56,857 bases of DNA, taken from NCBI GenBank assembly GCA_031552765.1, contig JAVBME010000037.1, forward strand, positions 1 to 56,857, in the 5' to 3' direction. The translations under genes were made by a program, and so were the position numbers. Within the stretch, counting starts at the first letter, position 1. Each line of letters starts with the position of its first letter. Source of the stretch: JAVBME01 sp031552765. Its GTDB lineage: Bacteria > Bacillota > Negativicutes > Acidaminococcales > JAISLQ01. Below, piece by piece: positions 26,508 to 35,689 of the stretch. Below the pieces are notes generated by a model. That model was not told where the DNA came from, did no database searches, and worked only from the letters and a program-made list of their open reading frames with translations.

Positions 26508-27152
26508 TTATTTTACCGCCAGTATAAAAGGGCCTGTGCTCGTGCCCAGCCTGTCAGCCCCCGCCTCAATAAGGGCTAGGGCCTGCGCGCGGGTGCGGAT
26601 GCCGCCGGAAGCTTTTATTTTAGCCCGGCCGGCCACAGTCGCTTTTATTAGCAGTATGTCTTCGACAGTAGCGCCGCCTTTCATACCTCCAGTGCAAGTC
26701 TTGACAAAAGCCGCGCCGGCCTCTACCGCTACCACGGAAGCTTTCTTTTTTTCCTCGTCGGTCAAAAAGTTTGTTTCTATTATTACCTTTACAGGCGCCG
26801 CAGCCGCCTCCACTACCGCGCGTATATCGGCCGCTACGGCCTCCCATTCGCCGTTTTTCGCCGCCGCCAGGTTCATCACCATGTCTATCTCATCTGCTTT
26901 ATCTTCCACCGCCAGACGGGCTTCCAGCGCTTTTACCTCGCTGCGGACATTGCCCAGCGGGAAAGCGCAGGTAGATACTACCTTGGCGGCGCTTCCGGCT
27001 AAAAGATGAACACACAGCGCGACATAACATGAGTTTACGCAAATGCCGTGAAATCCGTATTTTACCACTTCATCGCACGCACGCCTTATATCATCTATCC
27101 TGGCATCGGGAGAAAGCACCGTATGTTCTATATAACCAGCCAATCCTTCCAA
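26508..27152 (-). CDS. deoC: Deoxyribose-phosphate aldolase
   Basis: Start chosen at TTG 27152, which gives the family N-terminus LEGLAGYIEHTVL and has GGAGGTGA 7 nt upstream; 22 more in-frame codons upstream are not supported. Protein of 214 residues. Schiff-base Lys in VKTCTGG (~150), second Lys in AKIKASGGIRT (~178) and Asp in DEIDMVMN (~90). Class I aldolase that splits 2-deoxyribose-5-phosphate into acetaldehyde and glyceraldehyde-3-phosphate. First gene of a four-gene run with walJ, htrA and rlmH. Confidence 0.93.
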   Translation of the reverse strand: MEGLAGYIEHTVLSPDARIDDIRRACDEVVKYGFHGICVNSCYVALCVHLLAGSAAKVVSTCAFPLGNVRSEVKALEARLAVEDKADEIDMVMNLAAAKNGEWEAVAADIRAVVEAAAAPVKVIIETNFLTDEEKKKASVVAVEAGAAFVKTCTGGMKGGATVEDILLIKATVAGRAKIKASGGIRTRAQALALIEAGADRLGTSTGPFILAVK

Positions 27153-27290
27153 GACGTCACCTCCGAAATTACCTACCCGGTAAATATAATTATATATCAG
27201 ACCTTTTATTAATAACAAGAAAAACTAAAAGCAGGCGCGCCACACGCCTCCCACCGGAAGCACGCAGGCCCGCCCGCTCAAAACTTTCGC

Positions 27291-27716
27291 TCAATTCATT
27301 TTATTTTTGCGGCAGATAGGGCACACACCGTAAAAATACAGTTGCTGCGCCGTTATATCATAACCAGTCTTGTTTTCTACCGCCTGCACCAGACCACCCA
27401 TCTCAAGGTCCATCACATCGCCCATATCTTTGCACTTTATACACTTGATATGCGCGTGTTCCCTGGTATCGGCGTCATAACGGAAAGAATCCTCGCCTGT
27501 ATTTAGCACTTTTATAAGATTGAGCTGGGCCAGTATCTCAATAGTCTTATAAACTGTAGCCAGACTCATCGTAGGATAAACAGGCTGCAATTCATTGAAC
27601 AACATCTCCGCCGTAGGATGCTCCTTGCTCTCGTATAGCACCTTGTAAACCGCCAACCTCTGCGGTGTTACTTTAAAACCATTATCACGCAATAAACCCG
27701 TTATGTCTTTGACCAT
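27291..27716 (-). CDS. Fur-family metalloregulator (PerR/Fur type)
   Basis: Protein of 141 residues: winged helix (GFKVTPQRLAVYKVLYES, SLATVYKTIEIL), then the metal-sensing half with HAHIKCIKC and CPICRKNK, the two CxxC pairs of the structural Zn site. Length and the FRYDADTREHAH segment fit PerR or Fur; I cannot separate peroxide from iron sensing. A dyad upstream suggests self-regulation. Confidence 0.9.
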   Translation of the reverse strand: MVKDITGLLRDNGFKVTPQRLAVYKVLYESKEHPTAEMLFNELQPVYPTMSLATVYKTIEILAQLNLIKVLNTGEDSFRYDADTREHAHIKCIKCKDMGDVMDLEMGGLVQAVENKTGYDITAQQLYFYGVCPICRKNKMN

Positions 27717-27761
27717 AACACACCACCCATCTCCGATAGCAGAATCGTAAAATAATATTAC

Positions 27762-27778
27762 TAGATATTGATTATCTA
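27762..27778. promoter_or_regulatory. Candidate Fur-family operator
   Basis: TAGATA-TTGAT-TATCTA dyad, 46 nt upstream of the regulator start codon, in an AT-rich stretch. Size and position suit autoregulation by a Fur/PerR protein. Confidence 0.45.
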
Positions 27779-27909
27779 TTAATAATATGATATATATAAA
27801 TGCACATTAAGTCAAGCTCACAAACAGAATTTTCGACAGAAAAATTTATTTTATTGTCAAACACTGTTAAGTTTCCCGTTTTTTCGGCTGATAAGCTGGG
27901 CTATAAATA

Positions 27910-27918
27910 TGGTATAAT
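27910..27918 (+). promoter_or_regulatory. Extended -10 promoter of tex
   Basis: TGGTATAAT is a perfect extended -10 box 31 nt before the tex ATG. No convincing -35 hexamer is present. Confidence 0.5.
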
Positions 27919-27949
27919 GACTTAAAATTCTTTTTGGGCAGGTGTTTAA

Positions 27950-30118
27950 ATGTTAGAACAACAGATACCCTCTCTTATCGCAACACAAATAAAAGTACGC
28001 CCCGACCAGGTAACGGCCACTATAAAACTTTTGGACGAAGGGAATACCGTCCCTTTCATAGCCCGTTACCGTAAAGAAGTGACAGGCGAACTGGATGAAG
28101 AACAGATACGTGCCATAGAAGAGCAATCCGCCTACCTGCGCAACCTGATAAAGCGGCAGCAGGAAATACTGTCCTCGATCGAAGCGCAGGAAAAGCTCAC
28201 GCCTGAGCTAAAGGCAGCTATTGAAGCCACAACTAAACTGCAAGAGCTGGAGGACCTATACCTCCCTTACCGGCCGAAAAAGCGCACTAAAGCCATGATA
28301 GCCAGGGAAAAAGGGCTGGAGCCTTTGGCCGAACTGCTCTTTGCCCAGCCGCTGACGATAGACGCCGAAGAGGCGGCTTTGCCCTATATCTCGGAGGAAA
28401 AAGGTGTAAATGCGACACAAGAGGCCTGGGCGGGAGCAAGCGACATAGTAGCCGAGGACATTTCGGAAAACGCCGCCCTCAGGGAAGCCGTGCGCCGCGA
28501 GTTGTGGCGCAGCGCTGAGATAGCCTGCGAGCTGGCGGTCGACGAAAAAGCCGGCGAAAAATTCCTCAACTACAAAGAATATGCCGAACCGGTGCGTATG
28601 ATACCGCCGCACCGGATACTTGCCGTCAACCGCGGTGAAAACCTCGATATGCTCAAGGTAAAGGTCGCCGCCCAGCACGAAGGACTGATAGAAAAAATAC
28701 TCTTTGCCAAATTGGCCAATACCGCCTCACCTTTGGCCCAAATGCTCAAGGACGCCGTGACTGACGGCTATAAACGCCTGTTGTTCCCTTCCCTTGAGCG
28801 CGAGATACGTTCCACCCTTACCGAGCGGGCGGAAAAACACGCTATCACCGTCTTTGGCCGCAACCTGCGCCAACTGCTTTTGCAACCGCCGCTGGGCGGC
28901 CAGACTGTGCTCGGCATGGACCCCGGTTTTCGCACCGGCTGCAAGCTGGCTGTGGTAGACCAGCACGGCCGGCTTTTAAATACGGGCACTGTCTATATAA
29001 TTGGCAGTGACCGACAGGCCGCGCTTGCCAAAGAAACCGTGCTGGAAATGATAAAAAAGCACCGGATAACGCTTATTTCCTTAGGAAATGGCACAGCTTC
29101 CTATGAAACAGAGGAATTTATCGCCAAGCTTATCGCCGAGCACCAGCTTGACCTGTCTTATCTGATAACCAATGAAGCCGGCGCTTCTGTTTACTCGGCT
29201 TCCAAGCTGGCCAAAGAAGAATTCCCCGACCTTGACGTCTCCATCCGCGGCGCTGTATCCATCGCCCGCCGCGTGCAGGACCCTTTGGCCGAACTGGTAA
29301 AAATCGAGCCCAAAGCCATAGGCGTCGGCCAGTACCAGCACGATGTCAACCAGAAAGACTTGGCCGCGGCGCTCACCAATATTGTCGAGTCCTGCGTCAA
29401 CCATGTCGGCGTAGACCTCAACACCGCTTCGGCCGCCCTCTTGTCTTATATAGCCGGCATACAGGCCAATGTAGCTAAAAACATCGTGTCCTGGCGCGCG
29501 GAAAACGGCGCTTTTACCAACCGCAAGCAGCTCTTGAAAGTAGCCCGCCTCGGCCCGGCGGCATTTACCCAGTGCGCTGGCTTTTTGCGCATAAAAGGCG
29601 GCGACAACCCGCTCGATTATACTTCCGTACATCCGGAAAGCTACCCGCTGGCCGAAGAAATAATAGGCCATCTGGGTTTTAAAATGCCGAAAAAAGGCGG
29701 CAGCCTGCCCAGCGAGATTCAGGCGGTAGCCGCTGCGGCCGATGCCGAAAATATAGCCAAGGCGCTTGACAAAGGACTGCCTACCGTCAAGGACATATTG
29801 GCCGCCCTGGCCAAACCGGGCCGCGACCCGCGTGAAGATGCACCGCCGCCTTTGACCAGGAAAAACATCACCAAACTGTCCGACCTGGCCATCGGCTCCC
29901 AAGTGCAGGGCGTCGTACATAACATCACCGACTTTGGCGTATTTGTGGATATCGGCATAAAAACCAACGGACTGATACACCGCTCTGAGCTGAGCAACAA
30001 ACCCTTCCGCCATCCGCTGGATGTGGTCTCGGTCGGCGATATCATCGAATGCCTGATCATCTCCATCGACGAAGCCAGAAACAGGATAGGCCTAAGCCTG
30101 AAACAGGTAAAAAAATAA
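27950..30118 (+). CDS. tex: Tex-family RNA-binding protein
   Basis: Protein of 722 residues with the Tex order: N-terminal helical region (FIARYRKEVTGELDEEQIRAI), YqgF/RuvC-like domain (VLGMDPGFRTGCKLAVVD, ~323), helix-hairpin-helix region (NTASAALLSYIAG, ~500) and a C-terminal S1 domain (VQGVVHNITDFGVFVDIG, ~655). Involved in transcription and RNA quality control and stress tolerance. Single gene with its own promoter and a GC-rich hairpin behind. Confidence 0.96.
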   Translation: MLEQQIPSLIATQIKVRPDQVTATIKLLDEGNTVPFIARYRKEVTGELDEEQIRAIEEQSAYLRNLIKRQQEILSSIEAQEKLTPELKAAIEATTKLQELEDLYLPYRPKKRTKAMIAREKGLEPLAELLFAQPLTIDAEEAALPYISEEKGVNATQEAWAGASDIVAEDISENAALREAVRRELWRSAEIACELAVDEKAGEKFLNYKEYAEPVRMIPPHRILAVNRGENLDMLKVKVAAQHEGLIEKILFAKLANTASPLAQMLKDAVTDGYKRLLFPSLEREIRSTLTERAEKHAITVFGRNLRQLLLQPPLGGQTVLGMDPGFRTGCKLAVVDQHGRLLNTGTVYIIGSDRQAALAKETVLEMIKKHRITLISLGNGTASYETEEFIAKLIAEHQLDLSYLITNEAGASVYSASKLAKEEFPDLDVSIRGAVSIARRVQDPLAELVKIEPKAIGVGQYQHDVNQKDLAAALTNIVESCVNHVGVDLNTASAALLSYIAGIQANVAKNIVSWRAENGAFTNRKQLLKVARLGPAAFTQCAGFLRIKGGDNPLDYTSVHPESYPLAEEIIGHLGFKMPKKGGSLPSEIQAVAAAADAENIAKALDKGLPTVKDILAALAKPGRDPREDAPPPLTRKNITKLSDLAIGSQVQGVVHNITDFGVFVDIGIKTNGLIHRSELSNKPFRHPLDVVSVGDIIECLIISIDEARNRIGLSLKQVKK

Positions 30119-30124
30119 ACGCAA

Positions 30125-30148
30125 AGGCCCCGCCAACCGGCGGGGCCT
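30125..30148 (+). terminator. GC-rich hairpin after tex
   Basis: AGGCCCCGCC-AACC-GGCGGGGCCT, 10-bp stem, 7 nt after the tex stop. No U-run. It is the reverse of the hairpin at 12564. Confidence 0.6.
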
Positions 30149-30235
30149 GTCCTGTCCACCCCTCCGGCGTGCGCTAAGGCTTGATTTGCTATATACTATG
30201 TCCATGGGGAAAGTTTATTGGGAGAGGTGAAAATT

Positions 30236-31048
30236 ATGGCTCTGATAACTGTGGATATGGAAAAATGTATACGCTGCGGCGCTTGTGTAGACGTCTGTCC
30301 TGGCAATATACTCGGCATGGGCGCGCAGGGGCCGGAAAAGACCGGTGAACGCACCTGTATTTCCTGCGGGCATTGTGTGGCGGTCTGCCCGGTAGGGGCG
30401 CTGGACAATAGGAAAAACCGTTTGGCTAAACAGGTGGAATTAAATGGGTTTGCCTATCCTGCGGCTGAGGAGATGGAAAAGATATTGCGCTTCCGCCGTT
30501 CTTGCCGGGCGTACCAGGACAAACTAGTACCGGCCAAAGACATAGAGAAGCTGCTGGACGTGGCCCGCCACGCGCCGACCGGCGGTAATTCCCAGGGCTT
30601 GTCTTTCTTGGTGTTTACCGGACGGGAAAAACTGGATGCATTTGTCGAAGCGGTCATTTGCTGGATGGAACATATTATAAAGACAGATGGTCCGCGGGCT
30701 GATTACTTTACCGGTGTGGTGGGCAATTACCGCAATGAAGGTATAGACAGCATCCTGCGTGGAGTGCGGCAACTGATCGTGGCTATCGCGCCGGACGCCC
30801 ACCGGGGTCCGCGGGACAATTGCGCTTTTGTCTGGGCGTATGCGGAACTTTTCGCGCCCAGTATGGGGCTGGGTACCTGTATAGCCGGTTTTGTGCAGGG
30901 TTGTGCGTTTGCCGGCTGGCAGCCGCTCCTCGAGCTGATGGATATCCACCCTGGCATGCAGGTAGGCGGGGCATTGATGGTAGGTTACCCGTGCTATGGG
31001 TACAAGCGGCTGGTCGCCCGCCAACCGCTGCTGGTAGAATTTCGCTAG
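30236..31048 (+). CDS. Nitroreductase-family protein with N-terminal 2x[4Fe-4S] ferredoxin domain
   Basis: Start at ATG 30236 behind GGAGAGGTGA. Protein of 270 residues. Residues 8-56: CIRCGACVDVCPGNI and CISCGHCVAVCPVGAL, two 4Fe-4S clusters. Residues ~75-265: FMN-binding nitroreductase fold (FRRSCRAYQD, ARHAPTGGNSQGLSF, GTCIAGFVQGC). It probably passes electrons from ferredoxin-level donors to an organic acceptor. Single gene; substrate unknown. Confidence 0.88.
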   Translation: MALITVDMEKCIRCGACVDVCPGNILGMGAQGPEKTGERTCISCGHCVAVCPVGALDNRKNRLAKQVELNGFAYPAAEEMEKILRFRRSCRAYQDKLVPAKDIEKLLDVARHAPTGGNSQGLSFLVFTGREKLDAFVEAVICWMEHIIKTDGPRADYFTGVVGNYRNEGIDSILRGVRQLIVAIAPDAHRGPRDNCAFVWAYAELFAPSMGLGTCIAGFVQGCAFAGWQPLLELMDIHPGMQVGGALMVGYPCYGYKRLVARQPLLVEFR

Positions 31049-31259
31049 ATTACATTTGTTTAAAAAAACAAAAAACAATACATTTTTTGTAAAACGAAGG
31101 CTTTATTGATTAAAAAATATAAATTTCTGTCTTTTATGAAAAGAATTGCATGTAAAAAATCCACATAAATAATGTATACATTATGAAAATATTGATTTTG
31201 TGTAAACCTCATTGTATTATTTATTTTGTAGTTTTGTATTTTTGTAGGAGGTGTGTTAA

Positions 31260-32498
31260 ATGGATATTTTCGAAATGGCAAAAATACCTTTGCAGCAAGC
31301 GATTGAGGCTATGGAATTGGACGAAAATACTGCCAGTATCATTTCCCAGCCGGAGAAGGTCTTGGAAGTGAGCATTCCGGTCAGGATGGATAATGGCAAG
31401 ATACGGGTCTTTACCGGCTACAGGTCGCAGCACAGCACGGCCATGGGCCCGGCTAAAGGCGGTATACGTTTTCATCCCGGCGTTACTATGGACGAGGTAA
31501 AAACCCTGAGTTTCTGGATGACCTGCAAATGCGCGGTGGCAAATCTGCCATATGGCGGCGGTAAGGGCGGCATCATTGTCGACCCGAGGGAATTGTCTGA
31601 ACGGGAATTGGAAGCCCTGTCGCGCGAATATATTTACAAAATTTCCGCGTTGGTGGGCGAATATACCGACATCCCGGCGCCGGATGTAAATACCAACGGC
31701 AAAATAATGAGCTGGATGATGGACGAATACAGCAGGTTGCGCGGTTATGCGGTGCCTGGGCTCATTACCGGCAAGCCGTTGACTTTGGGCGGTTCTTTGG
31801 GGCGTAACGCGGCCACGGGTTATGGCGTATTGGTATCGACCAAAGAGGCTTTCAAGAAAATCAAAATAGATCCTAAAACAGCTACCTGCGCGGTGCAGGG
31901 TTTTGGCAATGTCGGCGCGTTTTCCGCCCAGCTGTTGCATGATATCGGCGTAAAAATACTGGCGGTAAGTAATTCCAAAGGAGGCATTTACTGCAAAGAA
32001 GGCATGGATCCTTATGCAGTTGAAAAATACCTGCAAGGCAACAAAGGTATTTTGGCCGGCTTCCCGGGCAGCGAGCCGATAAGCAATGCCGACCTCCTTG
32101 AACTCGAGGTCACAGTTTTGGTACCGTCCGCGCTGGAGCTACAGATAACCAAGGAAAACGCTGCGCGCATCAAAGCCAAAATAATTTCCGAAGGCGCCAA
32201 TGGGCCGACTACGCCGGACGCCGATGAAATACTTAAAGAAAAAAATGTATTGGTCATACCGGATATTTTAGCCAATTCCGGCGGCGTTACCGTCAGCTAT
32301 TTTGAATGGGTGCAAAACCTCAGCCGTTTTTACTGGACGGAAAAAGAAGTACAGGAAAAACAGGAACAGATCATGGTGGAGGCCTTCCGCGCCGTTTGCC
32401 AGGCGGCGGAAAAATATAACGTCACCCCGAGGGTCGCGGCTTACATAGTAGCGCTTGGCAGAATCGAGGCCGCAATGAAAGCGCGTGGCTGGTGCTGA
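31260..32498 (+). CDS. gdhA: Glutamate dehydrogenase (Glu/Leu/Phe/Val dehydrogenase family)
   Basis: Protein of 412 residues. Catalytic region KCAVANLPYGGGKGGI with its Lys, substrate loop GPAKGGIRFHP (~63-73) and NAD(P) Rossmann motif VQGFGNVGAFSA (~216-227). Converts glutamate to 2-oxoglutarate and ammonia. Length and the PDVNT segment fit the hexameric NAD-type enzymes of amino-acid fermenters. AGGAGGTG ribosome site. Followed by its own terminator-like hairpin and a peptidase operon. Confidence 0.93.
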   Translation: MDIFEMAKIPLQQAIEAMELDENTASIISQPEKVLEVSIPVRMDNGKIRVFTGYRSQHSTAMGPAKGGIRFHPGVTMDEVKTLSFWMTCKCAVANLPYGGGKGGIIVDPRELSERELEALSREYIYKISALVGEYTDIPAPDVNTNGKIMSWMMDEYSRLRGYAVPGLITGKPLTLGGSLGRNAATGYGVLVSTKEAFKKIKIDPKTATCAVQGFGNVGAFSAQLLHDIGVKILAVSNSKGGIYCKEGMDPYAVEKYLQGNKGILAGFPGSEPISNADLLELEVTVLVPSALELQITKENAARIKAKIISEGANGPTTPDADEILKEKNVLVIPDILANSGGVTVSYFEWVQNLSRFYWTEKEVQEKQEQIMVEAFRAVCQAAEKYNVTPRVAAYIVALGRIEAAMKARGWC

Positions 32499-32525
32499 TC
32501 TAGAAATGGTACGGTTTAATACTAT

Positions 32526-32559
32526 CAGGCGCGGCATTTTGTAAAAAGTGTCGCGCCTG
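32526..32559 (+). terminator. Hairpin after gdhA
   Basis: CAGGCGCG (32526-32533) pairs with CGCGCCTG (32552-32559), 28 nt after the stop. A weak T-rich tail (TAGATATTTTC) follows. Confidence 0.6.
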
Positions 32560-32781
32560 TAGATATTTTCATACAAATAAAAAATATTAAAGCGTTAAGG
32601 TAGTATATGTAGCAGGAATAAGGGTTGCCTATGCCGAATTGCTCATAGGCAAAGTATGCTCAATGAAAAATCAAATTGGGAAAGGGGCGGCTTGTCTTTT
32701 AGTATCAGATCGGAATTTTTTGCAAGTTTCAAAAAGCTATGTTCAAAGAAATAATTTGTAAACAGGGGGGATAAGAGCAAG

Positions 32782-33945
32782 ATGAAAGAAGTAGCATTTA
32801 AATTTATCGACGACAAAAAAGACGAAATGATCGCCTTATGGAAAGACCTCGTGAATATGGAAAGCGGTTCTTATTACAAAGAAGGCGTGGACGCTGTTGC
32901 CAACAGGGTAAAGAAAGAAATGGAACTGTCCGGCGCCAAGGCCCGGCTGGTCGAATACGAAAAGGCCGGCAACATGACTATCGGCGAAGTAGCAGGTGGC
33001 AATAAGCCTGGCGTGATATTTATGGGGCATTATGATACTGTGTTCAAATTCGGTGAACTTCAGGAACGCCAATTTGAAATAAAAGACGGCACTGCTTACG
33101 GGCCTGGCGTCCTGGATATGAAAGGCGGCGTAGTGGCCGCGATGTTTGCCACCAGGGCTTTGCAGGCCGCCGGCTATAAAGACAGGCCGATAAAGCTGAT
33201 GTTCTGCGGCGATGAAGAGATCGCTCACGCAAATTCCGATGCTGACGAAGTATTTATGAAAGAAGCCAAAGGTTTTGCCGCCGCTTTTGACTGCGAGACA
33301 GCCTTTGTGGATAACGCAGTAGTAGTTGGGCGTAAAGGCACGGCCGTCTTCAAGGTAGGAGTGCACGGCGTGGCCGCCCATGCGGGCAATGAACCCAAAC
33401 GCGGGCGTAGCGCGATACTCGAGATGGCGCATAAAATAATAGATATACAAAACCTCACCAACTGGGATCGGGAATATACTTTTAACGTCGGCACGATAAA
33501 AGGCGGCACTGTTTTTAACGCCGTACCCGGCTATTGCGAAATAGAAGTTGATATCCGCTATATGGATTCGGCCGTCATACCGGAATTGAAGGAAATGGTC
33601 AACAAAGTACTGGCAAAAACTTACATCGAAGGTACCAGGACGGAGCTTATAGAATTCCGTGTTGGCATTCAGGCTATGAAGACGACCGACGGCGTGAAAA
33701 AACTTTTTGACCTGATGGTAAAGACCAGCGAGGAAAACGGCTGGGGCAAGCCTTATCCAATAGTATCGGGCGGCGGCTCTGACGCGGCCTACACAGTTAT
33801 GGCCGGCGTGCCTACGCTCTGCTCGATGGGCGTTAAAGGCGGTAAAAATCACAGCAAGGAAGAATTCGCTGTCGTAGATACTCTGTTTGAACGGGCCAAG
33901 ATGCTTGTGGCTATGACGCTCAACCTTGATCAACTGGAAAAATAA
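32782..33945 (+). CDS. M20-family metallopeptidase (carboxypeptidase G2-like)
   Basis: Protein of 387 residues with the M20 metal ligands: H in FMGHYDTVF (~82), D in GPGVLDMKGG (~113), E-E in CGDEEI (~148) and a C-terminal His in KNHSKEE. The dimerisation domain lies at ~180-290. Relatives remove C-terminal glutamate from folates or acyl-glutamates. Here the gene sits after glutamate dehydrogenase and before a YjiH/YjiG pair, so it may supply glutamate. No signal peptide, so cytoplasmic. AGGGGGG ribosome site. Confidence 0.87.
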   Translation: MKEVAFKFIDDKKDEMIALWKDLVNMESGSYYKEGVDAVANRVKKEMELSGAKARLVEYEKAGNMTIGEVAGGNKPGVIFMGHYDTVFKFGELQERQFEIKDGTAYGPGVLDMKGGVVAAMFATRALQAAGYKDRPIKLMFCGDEEIAHANSDADEVFMKEAKGFAAAFDCETAFVDNAVVVGRKGTAVFKVGVHGVAAHAGNEPKRGRSAILEMAHKIIDIQNLTNWDREYTFNVGTIKGGTVFNAVPGYCEIEVDIRYMDSAVIPELKEMVNKVLAKTYIEGTRTELIEFRVGIQAMKTTDGVKKLFDLMVKTSEENGWGKPYPIVSGGGSDAAYTVMAGVPTLCSMGVKGGKNHSKEEFAVVDTLFERAKMLVAMTLNLDQLEK

Positions 33946-33974
33946 GATACGAGATAAGTTTAGGAGGACACATT

Positions 33975-34682
33975 ATGGCAGATAACGAAAATAAGCAGGA
34001 ATATAAAGTAAGCTGGAAAGGCTGGCTGGCGCTGGCGTTTCTTTGCCTATCCTTTTCCGGTATATTTGCCGGCAAAGGACCGTTTGTACATTTTGGCGTT
34101 GATTTTGGCTTTTTGAAGCTATTTGACTTCAGCACTTTGGTCGGTACGTTCGGTCAGACCGGTACTGTACAAAGTGGCACTAAAGTGGTTAAAACAATCT
34201 TCCAAGGTACCGGCGGCATTGGCGCCCGTGAAGGTTTCCTCTTTACCCTGACCCTTTTCCCCACGGTAATGCTGGCGCTGGGGCTAATCCAAGCCTGTGA
34301 AGCGCTGGGCGCATTGCGCGCGGCGGAAAAGCTTTTCCGTCCCTTCCTGCGTCCCGTTATGGGGATACCAGGTGTGGCGGGCCTTGCTTTTGTCAGCAGT
34401 TTTACCAGCTCGGACGTTGGCGCGGTAATGACTAAGGGCCTCGTCGAAGAAGGCATGATGTCGGACGATGAGCGTACGATTTTTGTATCTTACCAATATG
34501 CCGGTTCCGCGACAGTAACCAATACTTTTAGTACCGGCGCGCCGCTTATCCCGATTTCACTCATCCCGGTCGGCGGTATAATCGGTCTTATTTTCATCGT
34601 CAAAGTTATTGGCTCGATTTTGGTCAGAATGTACATCAAGTTTTACCGCAAGAGAAATCCGCTGGAAGGAGGGCAAGCCTGA
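33975..34682 (+). CDS. YjiH-like nucleoside-recognition (Gate) domain membrane protein
   Basis: Protein of 235 residues, about 5-6 membrane segments, with SSFTSSDVGAVMTKGLVEEG and the GSATVTNTFSTGAPL loop typical of Gate-domain permease halves (YjiH, spore-maturation protein type). Its stop overlaps the next start (TGATG), so the two halves are translationally coupled and likely form one transporter for a peptidase substrate or product. Confidence 0.8.
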   Translation: MADNENKQEYKVSWKGWLALAFLCLSFSGIFAGKGPFVHFGVDFGFLKLFDFSTLVGTFGQTGTVQSGTKVVKTIFQGTGGIGAREGFLFTLTLFPTVMLALGLIQACEALGALRAAEKLFRPFLRPVMGIPGVAGLAFVSSFTSSDVGAVMTKGLVEEGMMSDDERTIFVSYQYAGSATVTNTFSTGAPLIPISLIPVGGIIGLIFIVKVIGSILVRMYIKFYRKRNPLEGGQA

Positions 34683-35176
34683 TGGAAGTAAAAGCTAACC
34701 AAACCAACATAGTTGAAGAATTTATGAAGGGCGCGAAAAAAGGCTTTTATATCGGAGCGGAAATGATCGCGCCGGCTATGGTCATGGCCTATGCCCTGAT
34801 AGTATTTTTGGACCTTAAGGTTTTCGGCGGACAAAGTATAATGAACTTTGTTGGCAAAATACTCGATCCGGCTATGGGACTGTTCGGTTTGCCCGGAGAT
34901 GCGGTAGTAGCGCTCTTGGCTGCCTTTTTTGCCAAAGCTGCCGGTTGTGCCGCGACCTACACTTTGTACAGCGCAGGCAAACTGACCGCCGCTCAGGCAA
35001 CGATCCTCTTTCCGGCCTGTGTCACCATGGGAACTTTGGTCGGCCATTTTGCCCGTATAGTACTCGTCTCCAATGCCAATAAAAAGTTTTACCCCGTGCT
35101 TTTTGCTGCGCCTATTATTGACGCCGTGATGGTAATGTTGATAACAAGGGTCGCATTGGGTCTCATGGGTAACTAA
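34682..35176 (+). CDS. YjiG-like nucleoside-recognition (Gate) domain membrane protein
   Basis: Protein of 164 residues with four membrane segments, second half of the YjiH/YjiG-type pair: GAEMIAPAMVMAYALIVFL and the AAFFAKAAGCAATYTLY loop. Starts at an ATG that overlaps the stop of the previous gene. Last gene of the M20 peptidase operon. Confidence 0.8.
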   Translation: MEVKANQTNIVEEFMKGAKKGFYIGAEMIAPAMVMAYALIVFLDLKVFGGQSIMNFVGKILDPAMGLFGLPGDAVVALLAAFFAKAAGCAATYTLYSAGKLTAAQATILFPACVTMGTLVGHFARIVLVSNANKKFYPVLFAAPIIDAVMVMLITRVALGLMGN

Positions 35177-35251
35177 TTAAATCAGAAATAAGCGAAAAAA
35201 CCCGTCAGTTTAAGGCTGTGAAGTAGTAACCTTAAAGTAGACATGTAAATT

Positions 35252-35312
35252 GAACTGCACCCCTTTTGTTGTTCAGTGTATTCTACTGAACAACAAAAGG
35301 GGTGCAGTTCAT
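35252..35312. repeat. Perfect 27-bp inverted repeat (possible IS-derived palindrome)
   Basis: 27-nt arms at 35252-35278 and 35286-35312 around a 7-nt loop, with a further AGACAT/ATGTCT pair outside (35240-35245, 35315-35320). The arm begins TGAACTGCACCCC, similar in style to IS3-family ends. No T-run on the plus strand. It follows the YjiG gene by 75 nt and may also act as its terminator. Confidence 0.6.
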
Positions 35313-35409
35313 TATGTCTGCTTAATTCAATTTATTCTAACTTTTTAGGGCGCTTTACAACAAGGCCTAGGCGGTCTTTTTTTGTACCCTTTGTTTGATG
35401 ATGCCTGTG

Positions 35410-35438
35410 TTTACATGATAAATTGTTAGGTATATAAT
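35410..35438 (+). promoter_or_regulatory. Sigma-A promoter of the small secreted peptide
   Basis: TTTACA (35410-35415), 17-nt spacer, TATAAT (35433-35438), 34 nt before the ATG at 35472. Confidence 0.75.
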
Positions 35439-35471
35439 AAAGATAGCCTCTGATGAAAGGGAGTGTTTCTT

Positions 35472-35642
35472 ATGCTGAAGGCTTTTTTGAAAAAATTCAT
35501 GAGCATACTGGCTATTGTCGGCTTTGTTCTGACGGTTTTTGTGTCGTCGGTAGCTCTGGCTAAAGACAGCGATTATCAGTACCGCCATTACAATCATGGC
35601 GGGCACTATGACCATGATAGCTATGAACATTATAGCCGTTAG
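35472..35642 (+). CDS. Small secreted His/Tyr-rich peptide
   Basis: A 56-codon gene with its own promoter, AAAGGGAG ribosome site and strong terminator. The N-terminus is a signal peptide: KAFLKKF, then a hydrophobic run ILAIVGFVLTVFV, and a likely cut after ALA at ~30. The mature part (~26 residues) is rich in His, Tyr and Asp (YRHYNHGGHYDHD). A metal-binding or surface role is possible. I do not know a family. Confidence 0.75.
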   Translation: MLKAFLKKFMSILAIVGFVLTVFVSSVALAKDSDYQYRHYNHGGHYDHDSYEHYSR

Positions 35643-35648
35643 TGCTGT

Positions 35649-35689
35649 ACATGCGAAAAGCCCTGCTAAATGCAGGGCTTTTCGCATGT
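35649..35689 (+). terminator. Terminator of the small secreted peptide gene
   Basis: 18-bp perfect stem (35649-35666 with 35672-35689) 6 nt after the stop. The A/T-rich part of the stem gives the plus-strand U-rich end. Confidence 0.85.

Noticed and set aside
32735..32752. Possible sigma-54 promoter before the M20 peptidase
   Set aside because: GG and GC are 8 nt apart, not 10, and no TGGC core is present.
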